From assembly GCA_946887065.1 (NCBI GenBank), contig CAMPKL010000306.1, positions 1 to 5,231 of the forward strand: a stretch of 5,231 nt of DNA, in the 5' to 3' direction. A program made the position numbers and the translations under genes. Positions within the stretch are counted from its first letter, which is position 1, and each line of letters begins with the position of its first letter. Source of the DNA: an uncultured Bryobacterales bacterium. GTDB lineage: Bacteria; Acidobacteriota; Terriglobia; Bryobacterales; UBA6623. Below are positions 1 through 4,586 of the stretch, in pieces. The notes beneath the pieces were generated by a model. The model was not told the DNA's origin. It was given only the letters and a program-made list of their open reading frames with translations, and made no database searches.

Positions 1-27
1 GATTGCGATCGGGCGCGAATATTCCAT
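1..27 (-). CDS. Possible start of a further operon gene (partial, runs off the left edge)
   Basis: Reading leftwards, an ATG at 27-25 opens a frame of nine codons (MEYSRPIAI) to the window edge without a stop. It lies 6 bp after the stop of the Dsb-like gene, in keeping with the tight spacing of the genes upstream. There is no clear Shine-Dalgarno sequence; only an AGG about 7 nt ahead. Nine residues are too few to assign any family. The call rests on spacing and an open frame alone and could easily be chance. Confidence 0.3.
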
Positions 28-33
28 GGCAGC

Positions 34-570
34 CTAGCTTCGCAGAGCCTTATCGATGGCCTCAATCACTTGCCCGGCGCCGAACGTGTCGACAAAACGC
101 TCCTCACCAATGATCACCGTCGGCGTGCGGACAACTTGCAGACTGCGCCCTTCGCCAATGTCGAGCTCGACCGCCTTCCGAAAGTCCGGATTCCTTGCCG
201 AAATCGAGATGTCTTCGGGGTCCAGGCCGGCACGCTCGGCGTAGGCGACAATCCTCTCGGGAAAGCTCTCAGCCGTGATCTCAGCCAAATGACCGTAGCA
301 ATAGCGGCGAAAATCCAGGCACTGCACGGCGCTGATTAGCGACATCCGCCGCGACACGGTCGCAGCCGGCATCGCCCAAACATGTCTCTCCAGCGGAAAG
401 TCGCGCGGCGCGAAGGCGACCGATTCCGAGAATCGCGGCAGCAGAATATCATCGAGCATCCGCCGCCAAGCTGCCGAGTCCTTGCACTGCAGATCCTCGA
501 AAGCGATCACGCGAACGGCGCCGTTGACGTTTCCCTCAACAGGCAGAGTGATGTCAGCCGGATTCTGCAC
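34..570 (-). CDS. DsbA/thioredoxin-fold protein with a CxxS active site, cytoplasmic
   Basis: 178 residues from a GTG start, 5 bp after the methyltransferase stop. No internal ATG would preserve the first strand of the fold, so GTG is preferred although no clear ribosome binding site is seen. The N-terminal strand 'VRVIAFEDLQC' (19-29) leads to C29-K-D-S32, the position of the CxxC redox pair in DsbA/DSBA-like (Thioredoxin_4) proteins. A helical insert follows, then 'VVRTPTVIIGEERF' with the cis-proline at P150 and the closing strand-helix. Family members reduce, oxidise or isomerise thiols. With serine in place of the second cysteine, simple dithiol oxidase chemistry is unlikely; a monothiol or glutathione-dependent activity, or a non-redox role, is possible. 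C84 and C91 are the only other cysteines. No signal peptide is visible, so a cytoplasmic location is inferred. It is the last complete gene of the minus-strand run. Confidence 0.8.
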   Translation of the reverse strand: MQNPADITLPVEGNVNGAVRVIAFEDLQCKDSAAWRRMLDDILLPRFSESVAFAPRDFPLERHVWAMPAATVSRRMSLISAVQCLDFRRYCYGHLAEITAESFPERIVAYAERAGLDPEDISISARNPDFRKAVELDIGEGRSLQVVRTPTVIIGEERFVDTFGAGQVIEAIDKALRS

Positions 571-575
571 AGGCG

Positions 576-1310
576 TTAGCGCGAAGCCGTGAAGATGATG
601 ATGTGCTGCGTGGGCAGAAAACTCTTCAATTCAACGAATTTGAATCCCATGGGCTCTAACTCGTCGCGCACTTCCCGCACCGTCATCTTGTGCAACGGCT
701 GTATCGGAATCGAAGGGTCTTCTTTGCGGTACTCGATCAGCACGACGCGGCCCCCGCTCTTCAGCGACCGCCGCACGTGCTCCATCGTCAACGCCGGTTG
801 CTGCAATTCGTGATAGACGTCCACGAGCAAAACCAAGTCGACTTGTCCCGTCGGCAGGCGCGGATCGTCTTCGTCCCCCAGCACCGCTTCGACGTTGTGG
901 ATGTCCCGCTCGGCGAGGTTTTGCTTCAGCCGTTCCAACATTCCTGGCTGGATATCGACCGCGATGACCTTGCCTTGGTCGCCCACCGCGCGGGCCAGGC
1001 GCCAAGTGAAGTAGCCCACGCCGGCGCCGAGGTCGGCAACGGTAGATCCCGGCGCAATTTGAAGTTCGCGCACCACCCGATCCGGCTGTTCTTGCGCGTC
1101 CCGGTCGGGACGAGTCAGCCAATCGGCATGCGCCACGCTCATGACCGGAGCGATCTGACGCTTCTTGACGACACGCCCGATTCGCAGCGGCTGGCGGCCC
1201 TCGTCGTCAACCGGCATCCGCGAGGCGTCGGTCTGCAGCTTGGGCGAGCAGCCCCAGGCCAGCGCGGCAACCACGGCGGCGAGCAGCAGTTGCTGGGCGC
1301 GGCGAATCAT
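576..1310 (-). CDS. Class I SAM-dependent methyltransferase with lipoprotein-like N-terminus
   Basis: 244 residues. After MIRR comes a hydrophobic stretch (about 8-20) ending 'LAWGC' with C21, which resembles a lipobox, although alanine at -3 is weaker than the usual leucine. The Rossmann methyltransferase core follows: motif I 'VADLGAGVGYF' (91-101), the acidic residue D109 ending strand 2 in 'VIAVDIQPGML', motif 'LVLLVDVYHEL' (about 159-169) and 'SGGRVVLIEY' (about 185-194). The arrangement matches a family of small SAM-binding methyltransferases of unknown substrate that I recall from Acidobacteriota and Planctomycetota. The start overlaps the aldolase stop as ATGA (1310-1307), which suggests translational coupling. 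SAM is cytoplasmic, so an exported methyltransferase would be odd. The protein may instead be anchored on the inner face, or the hydrophobic N-terminus may be a simple membrane anchor. The fold is secure; location and substrate are not. Confidence 0.9.
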   Translation of the reverse strand: MIRRAQQLLLAAVVAALAWGCSPKLQTDASRMPVDDEGRQPLRIGRVVKKRQIAPVMSVAHADWLTRPDRDAQEQPDRVVRELQIAPGSTVADLGAGVGYFTWRLARAVGDQGKVIAVDIQPGMLERLKQNLAERDIHNVEAVLGDEDDPRLPTGQVDLVLLVDVYHELQQPALTMEHVRRSLKSGGRVVLIEYRKEDPSIPIQPLHKMTVREVRDELEPMGFKFVELKSFLPTQHIIIFTASR

Positions 1311-2227
1311 CTCGATATGCTTGCCGCCTTGAGCAACCCCACCTTTTCCAGCAGGGCTTCCAGGTCACGCCGGTCTTCGGGCTGCATTTCAATTAGCGGC
1401 GAGCGAACCCGTCCGCCCTGCAAACCGCAAAGCGTCATCGCGGTCTTGATCATCGAGCACTTGTAGCCTGGCCGCCGGTTGCGTATCTGGTACAGCGGGG
1501 TGACAATTTCGTCGAGCATCTTATTCAAAGCCGCAAAATCGCCGTTCCGGGCATCCCGCCCGATCTGCATCGTCTGTTCGGGCATGAAGCACGCCAGGCC
1601 CGACGTGTACGTTTGAACGCCAAAATTCCAATACGCGGGCACGAAAGGTTCGGCCATGCCGTTGATCCAGTAATAACGGTCGCCGAAACGTTCGCGGACG
1701 TTCACGTAATGCGAGATGCTACCGTTCTCGTCCTTGACCATCGAGATGTTTTCGACATCGCTCAACAAGTCGAACAGCCTAAGCGAGATCAAGCCGCTCC
1801 ACTTCGTCTGGTACAACGCAACCGGAATCTCGGCGGCCCCGGCCACGCGGCGGTAGTAGTCGGCCAAGCCTTCGTCGCTGAGATCATTCGAATAGGGCGA
1901 GACAAGCAGGATGCCGTCAGCGCCGGCCTGCCGGGCGATCCGGGCCATCGCTTGAGCCGTGTGCAACGTCTGGCCCACGCCCAGGATCAGACCCATCTTC
2001 CCCTTCGTCGTCTCTGCGCCGACCGCGGCGACTCGGCGATATTCCTCCAGCGTCAACGAGGGCATCTCCCCGTTCGACCCGCAACAGCACAGCGCCGCGA
2101 ACTCGTGCGCGGCCATAAATTCGAGATTCGAACGGAAGGCCGCTTCGTCCAGTTGATCGTCGTCGTTAAAGGGCGTGACGGGGAATCCGATGACGCCAGG
2201 GAATCGTTTGAGCAGAGGGTTATTCAT
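1307..2227 (-). CDS. Dihydrodipicolinate synthase family class I aldolase/lyase, substrate unknown
   Basis: 306 residues, the usual length for the DapA/NanA superfamily of TIM-barrel enzymes that form a Schiff base with a 2-keto acid. Visible landmarks are 'GFPVTPF' (14-20) on the first strand, 'GSNGE' (50-54) at the carboxylate-binding GTTGE position, Y139 in 'VALYQTKWSG' as the proton-relay tyrosine, and K165 in 'SMVKDENG' as the Schiff-base lysine. The residue five after the tyrosine, Arg138 in E. coli DapA, is S144 here, and the usual YN after the strand is YQ. A true lysine-pathway DapA is therefore unlikely; a sugar-acid, hydroxyproline or related keto-acid lyase is more plausible. Three consecutive cysteines (47-49) sit just before GSNGE. 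GGAG at 2234-2231 lies 3 nt from the ATG, a close-set ribosome binding site. The gene starts 39 bp after DUF507 and overlaps the methyltransferase by 4 bp. Confidence 0.92.
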   Translation of the reverse strand: MNNPLLKRFPGVIGFPVTPFNDDDQLDEAAFRSNLEFMAAHEFAALCCCGSNGEMPSLTLEEYRRVAAVGAETTKGKMGLILGVGQTLHTAQAMARIARQAGADGILLVSPYSNDLSDEGLADYYRRVAGAAEIPVALYQTKWSGLISLRLFDLLSDVENISMVKDENGSISHYVNVRERFGDRYYWINGMAEPFVPAYWNFGVQTYTSGLACFMPEQTMQIGRDARNGDFAALNKMLDEIVTPLYQIRNRRPGYKCSMIKTAMTLCGLQGGRVRSPLIEMQPEDRRDLEALLEKVGLLKAASISR

Positions 2228-2230
2228 GGT

Positions 2231-2260
2231 CTCCGCGATCAGATTAGCACCGGAGCGGAG
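2231..2260 (-). promoter_or_regulatory. Hairpin covering the aldolase ribosome binding site
   Basis: In the 39-bp gap between DUF507 and the aldolase, minus-strand CTCCGC (2260-2255) is perfectly complementary to GCGGAG (2236-2231), with an 18-nt loop. The GGAG of the second arm is the only Shine-Dalgarno candidate for the aldolase, so the stem would hide it. Six base pairs is short, and a chance hairpin in GC-rich DNA is possible. Confidence 0.3.
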
Positions 2261-2266
2261 CCGCAG

Positions 2267-2878
2267 TCAGGCCTTGGCTTGCTCTGGGGGCGACAGGTTG
2301 ACCCCCAAGCGCTGCATTTCTTGCTCGTAGTAACGGCGGTGCAGCACGTTCCACTCCTGACCGCCTTCCACGATGTTGCGCTGCTGCTTGGAAATCATGG
2401 CGCGCGCCTTCTTGTCGATCTGTTCCTCAACGCCGAAGACGTCGTTCAGGTCCTTGGTGATCTCCAGGCGAGCATTGTTCCATCCCTTGAGCACTCGTAG
2501 GCCGGGAATACGCGGCAACTGGGCGGCAAGTTGATGCGACAAGTCGTTGATTTTGTCGCGCGCTATCTTGCTCTTTCGCGTATCAGGCGATTCGGTGGTC
2601 GCCGCCGAGATATACTTGCGCTCGGCAAGAATCTTCTTCTTCACGCGGTTGTACATTTCGTGGAACGGTATCTCGTTCGTCCTCATGTAGTCCGAATACT
2701 GGTTGAGAAGTTCCCGTGCCTCGCTGTTGATTTCGTCTTCGATTCGAAAATCGGCGGCAAGAACCTGCTCCAAGACGCGCTCGGCGGCTTTGGGATCCTT
2801 GATCTCGCAATGACCCTGCGAAAGGCGTTTGACGATGTAGTGCGCGACGTAGTGGAGAAAAGGTTCGGGGACCAGCAT
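2267..2878 (-). CDS. DUF507 family protein with internal duplication
   Basis: 203 residues, mostly predicted helix and highly charged, with no signal peptide or membrane segment. I recognise the DUF507 pattern in 'FRIEDEINSEARELL' (44-58). The same pattern recurs exactly 104 residues later as 'FGVEEQIDKKARAMI' (148-162), with similar flanking helices (RVKKKILAER near 78-87 and YYEQEMQRL near 183-191), so the protein appears to be two DUF507 units in tandem. DUF507 proteins have no established biochemical function and, as I recall, are frequent in Acidobacteriota, Aquificota and Deltaproteobacteria. The gene lies 23 bp after the secreted-protein gene and 39 bp before the aldolase, consistent with cotranscription. 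There is no strong Shine-Dalgarno: only GGGG about 10 nt before the ATG. Confidence 0.85.
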   Translation of the reverse strand: MLVPEPFLHYVAHYIVKRLSQGHCEIKDPKAAERVLEQVLAADFRIEDEINSEARELLNQYSDYMRTNEIPFHEMYNRVKKKILAERKYISAATTESPDTRKSKIARDKINDLSHQLAAQLPRIPGLRVLKGWNNARLEITKDLNDVFGVEEQIDKKARAMISKQQRNIVEGGQEWNVLHRRYYEQEMQRLGVNLSPPEQAKA

Positions 2879-2901
2879 GAGAAGTACCCCAGCGTATCAG
2901 A

Positions 2902-3690
2902 CTACTCGCCTGCAGCCGGTTTCACGGAAAAACTCCAAACTCTAATGTCGCCCTCGCCGGGCGTGTAGTCGATGAACGCGTACTCACCCGCGGGCAAAGG
3001 GGCCGTCGGCCAAACCCGGTAGACGCCCGAAGCCAATTGCTGCCGGAATACCTCGACTTCTTCCTGCTCTTCGAATAGCTGGTTGTCGGGGCCGGCATTC
3101 TGGATGATCTGAACCAGACGCTGGTCCTTTTCCGGGGCGAGCTTGACGATTCCGAAATAAGTAATGCTCGTATCGCGAATGAAGAAGATCGGCGCCGCTT
3201 CGTCGACCGCGAATTCAGACGATTCGCCTGCGATCAGAATCTTCCGCTTGCCGGCGATGATCGGCATCGGCGCAATGGCTCGCAACAGTTTGCGCTTCCC
3301 GCTTTTCTCTTCGATGACGTCGTTCTGCGGGACGGCGGTCGCTTGATCGTTCTTATACCAATAGAGGCCGTCATCAACAGGCACATTGTGGAGTTCCGTG
3401 CGGGCCTTGCGCTCGGCGGACCGCTCCGCGGCGGACTCGGCGCGCATGGACTCAAGGCGTCTGTTCTGACGTCCCGCTTCAGCCTCGGTCTTCTCCAAAT
3501 CGACGAGCCGCGCCGGAATTTCTTCCCACTGGCTGCGCTCCATGCTGTAGTAGCGTATGCGGTCTTCCTTCAACTCATACTCGCGTACGAGCATGTCCGC
3601 GCCGCTCTTGAGGTAGAGCTTTAACGGAGCAGCCGACAGGGCCAGTGCGGCGAAGACCGCCAGCCAAATCAATCGCTGTGCGAGGCGCAT
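2902..3690 (-). CDS. Secreted protein with coiled-coil segment, acidobacterial type, function unknown
   Basis: 262 residues. A Sec-type signal peptide is clear: basic MRLAQR, hydrophobic 'LIWLAVFAALALSA', and probable cleavage after A20 (ALSA/AP). The mature part starts with a small strand-rich region, 'LKLYLKSGADMLVREYEL' and 'DRIRYYSMERSQWEEIP' (about 44-59), then an Ala/Glu/Arg-rich helix likely to form a coiled coil (about 64-100), and then a C-terminal beta-rich domain ending 'GEYAFIDYTPGEGDIRVWSFSV'. The YYS-ERS-WEEIP segment is one I associate with exported proteins of Acidobacteriota, where its role is unknown. There are no cysteines and no catalytic motif, so a structural or binding role outside the cytoplasm is the most that can be inferred. 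It would be the first gene of the minus-strand run. No Shine-Dalgarno is evident; a TAGAAT hexamer sits 9 nt before the ATG. Confidence 0.85.
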   Translation of the reverse strand: MRLAQRLIWLAVFAALALSAAPLKLYLKSGADMLVREYELKEDRIRYYSMERSQWEEIPARLVDLEKTEAEAGRQNRRLESMRAESAAERSAERKARTELHNVPVDDGLYWYKNDQATAVPQNDVIEEKSGKRKLLRAIAPMPIIAGKRKILIAGESSEFAVDEAAPIFFIRDTSITYFGIVKLAPEKDQRLVQIIQNAGPDNQLFEEQEEVEVFRQQLASGVYRVWPTAPLPAGEYAFIDYTPGEGDIRVWSFSVKPAAGE

Positions 3691-3699
3691 CTGCGGCTC

Positions 3700-3705
3700 A
3701 TTCTA
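3700..3705 (-). promoter_or_regulatory. Candidate -10 element (TAGAAT) for the minus-strand operon
   Basis: TAGAAT on the minus strand matches the sigma-70 -10 consensus at five of six positions and ends 9 nt before the ATG at 3690. A start site about 7 nt downstream would leave a leader of only 2-3 nt, which fits the absence of a Shine-Dalgarno. No good -35 lies 16-18 bp upstream, so support is weak. Confidence 0.3.
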
Positions 3706-3708
3706 GCG

Positions 3709-3767
3709 CTCCGCCCAAGGGGCTCGATGCTAAGCCTGGTTGTTTTGCGTACGCGGCCTGGGCGGAG
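3709..3767. repeat. Perfect 9-bp inverted repeat (CTCCGCCCA / TGGGCGGAG)
   Basis: CTCCGCCCA at 3709-3717 and TGGGCGGAG at 3759-3767 are exact reverse complements separated by 41 bp. In RNA from either strand they could form a strong GC-rich stem. On the plus strand the right arm is shared with the closing helix of the candidate structured RNA (3761-3768), so the two foldings exclude each other. There is no T-run beside either arm, so a classical terminator is not supported. Confidence 0.5.
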
Positions 3768-3924
3768 ACATTCTCTCGGCAAGTTTCGCAAGGCTGGTGA
3801 GCCAAGACTCGGAAGTGACAATCCTGCTTGGTTTCGGCTTTTGGGCGGTTCTTAAGTGCATAGCGCTTGGAGGCCGAAGCCCCTCGCTGAACTTATCGGA
3901 TTCTCGCCGCCGATCCTTAGACAT
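3730..3924 (-). CDS. Doubtful 64-residue frame overlapping the ytxH stop (TAATG)
   Basis: The ATG at 3924-3922 overlaps the ytxH stop by one base (TAATG), a layout often used for translational coupling. The product, MSKDRRRESDKFSEG...RPRTQNNQA, is basic and Pro/Arg/Ser-rich. It has no hydrophobic core, signal peptide or membrane segment and no family I recognise. Third-position base choice is only weakly GC-biased. The same bases can fold as an extended RNA helix, which would equally explain an open frame of this length. Either a small lineage-specific protein or a by-product of an RNA gene is possible; I lean towards the latter. Confidence 0.25.
   Translation of the reverse strand: MSKDRRRESDKFSEGLRPPSAMHLRTAQKPKPSRIVTSESWLTSLAKLAERMSPPRPRTQNNQA
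3759..3912 (+). ncRNA. Candidate structured RNA with long interrupted closing helix (6S-like shape)
   Basis: Between the secreted-protein gene and ytxH, about 230 bp lack a recognisable gene but have collinear long-range complementarity. GGCGG (3761-3765) pairs with CCGCC (3907-3911), AGA (3766-3768) with TCT (3902-3904), CG (3777-3778) with CG (3897-3898), AAGTT (3781-3785) with AACTT (3890-3894), GC (3788-3789) with GC (3886-3887), and AGG (3791-3793) with CCT (3882-3884). Inside are a hairpin GAGCCAAG/CTTGGTTT (3799-3806/3827-3834) and AAGTGC-ATA-GCGCTT (3854-3868). Several pairs are G-U in plus-strand RNA and would be A-C mismatches on the minus strand, which favours plus. The outline, a rod closed by its two ends with an inner unpaired region, resembles 6S RNA, but I cannot match the sequence to that family. 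No convincing promoter or terminator was found. The ends given are those of the helix, not mapped termini. Confidence 0.35.
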
Positions 3925-4268
3925 TAGGCCCCTGGCGCGGTGTCGCTAGCACGTTCAGTCAATGGTTCGGGCGCATCGGCGAGTTCGGCGGCCGTCTCTT
4001 CGGCAAGGCTGCGGCCCGACTTGTAAAGCTCACGGCCTCGCTCGAAGACTTTGCGCCCCGACTCCGCTGCTTCGTCCACCAGTTCCCGGCCGCGCTCAGA
4101 TGCGTTTCGGCGAGCTTCGCGCAGGCGCTCGCGGCCTCGCGCGGCTTGTTCACGCAGTTGTCGGCGCGTTTCTTCTCCCGCTTGGGGGGCAGTCAGCAGC
4201 GCCCCGGCCAGACCGATCGCGATGCCGGCCAGGAACCATACAAATTCTGAACCTTCGTGTTTAGCCAT
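3924..4268 (-). CDS. YtxH-domain membrane-anchored protein
   Basis: 114 residues. The N-terminus carries one short glycine-rich membrane segment, 'FVWFLAGIAIGLAGALLTAP' (about 9-28), followed directly by 'QAGEETRRQLREQA', the pattern of the YtxH family (short transmembrane helix, then AP.sGeetR). The rest is a charged, probably amphipathic helix rich in Arg, Glu and Ala with repeated 'RGRE' units (near 45, 61 and 77), then an acidic, proline-containing tail. YtxH proteins are often described as general-stress proteins, but their molecular role is not known. The most likely topology is a membrane anchor with a cytoplasmic helix. The gene diverges from dodecin across a 90-bp gap. No Shine-Dalgarno precedes the ATG; a TATACT hexamer lies 10 nt upstream. 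Confidence 0.85.
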   Translation of the reverse strand: MAKHEGSEFVWFLAGIAIGLAGALLTAPQAGEETRRQLREQAARGRERLREARRNASERGRELVDEAAESGRKVFERGRELYKSGRSLAEETAAELADAPEPLTERASDTAPGA

Positions 4269-4278
4269 AGCGGTATAC

Positions 4279-4284
4279 AGTATA
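4279..4284 (-). promoter_or_regulatory. Candidate -10 element (TATACT) for ytxH
   Basis: TATACT on the minus strand, five of six matches to TATAAT, ends 10 nt before the ytxH ATG. It lies in the 90-bp divergent gap shared with dodecin. No recognisable -35 sits at the expected distance. With no Shine-Dalgarno between it and the ATG, a very short leader is implied. Confidence 0.35.
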
Positions 4285-4344
4285 GCCCCGGAGACCAGGA
4301 GCGGCGCTCGAAACTATCTCCGCTTTCCGCTACTCTACAAGGCC

Positions 4345-4351
4345 AAAGGAG
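4345..4351 (+). promoter_or_regulatory. Strong ribosome binding site of dodecin (AAAGGAG)
   Basis: AAAGGAG ends 7 nt before the ATG at 4359. It is the best Shine-Dalgarno in the window and fixes the dodecin start at 4359, although the frame is open further upstream to 4257. The residues encoded upstream of 4359 do not belong to the dodecin family. Confidence 0.85.
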
Positions 4352-4358
4352 ATTCTCT

Positions 4359-4562
4359 ATGTCCGTTGCACGAGTTACTGAAATCATCGCGTCCTCCCCC
4401 AAGTCCTTCGAGGATGCCGTCGCCGTTGGCGTCGCTCGAGCGTCGAAGACCTTGCACAACGTCACCGAGGCCTGGATACAGAGCCAAAAGGTCGTGATTC
4501 AAAACGGCAAGGCGGTTGAGTACCGAGTCATCCTGAAAGTGACTTTCGTTCTGGACGACTAG
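4359..4562 (+). CDS. Dodecin family flavin-binding protein
   Basis: 67 residues, the standard dodecin length. The order is strand 1 'SVARVTEIIASS', helix 'KSFEDAVAVGVARASKTL' (15-32), then strands 'TEAWIQSQKVVIQ' and 'VEYRVILKVTFVLDD', a full match to the one-helix, three-strand dodecin fold. Dodecins assemble as hollow dodecamers and bind flavins (FMN, riboflavin or lumichrome, depending on the lineage), probably as a store or buffer against free flavin. The conserved aromatic residue is W39. The residue after EY in strand 3 is R56, where many dodecins have glutamine, so flavin preference should not be assumed. The start at 4359 is set by AAAGGAG and by the family N-terminus. It diverges from ytxH and is followed 24 bp later by vsr, with which it may be cotranscribed. 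Confidence 0.93.
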   Translation: MSVARVTEIIASSPKSFEDAVAVGVARASKTLHNVTEAWIQSQKVVIQNGKAVEYRVILKVTFVLDD

Positions 4563-4586
4563 CCCCCGGCCCGCTAAGCTGGCGGC

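Noticed and set aside
690..1466. Plus-strand open frame of 258 codons opposite the methyltransferase
   Set aside because: It is the antisense shadow of a methyltransferase with intact motifs, with no ribosome binding site and no family resemblance.
1307..2227. Naming the aldolase dapA
   Set aside because: The DapA substrate-specificity arginine position is serine and the YN motif is YQ, so only the family assignment is justified.
1613..2500. Long plus-strand open frame (295 codons) across the aldolase and DUF507 genes
   Set aside because: It lies opposite two clear family members, gives a low-complexity Val/Arg/Asp/His-rich product with no recognisable domain, and is explained by the codon bias of the real genes.
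3740..3949. Plus-strand 69-codon frame in the gap beside ytxH
   Set aside because: It has no ribosome binding site or family resemblance and runs antisense into the ytxH C-terminus. The RNA-helix interpretation explains the region better.
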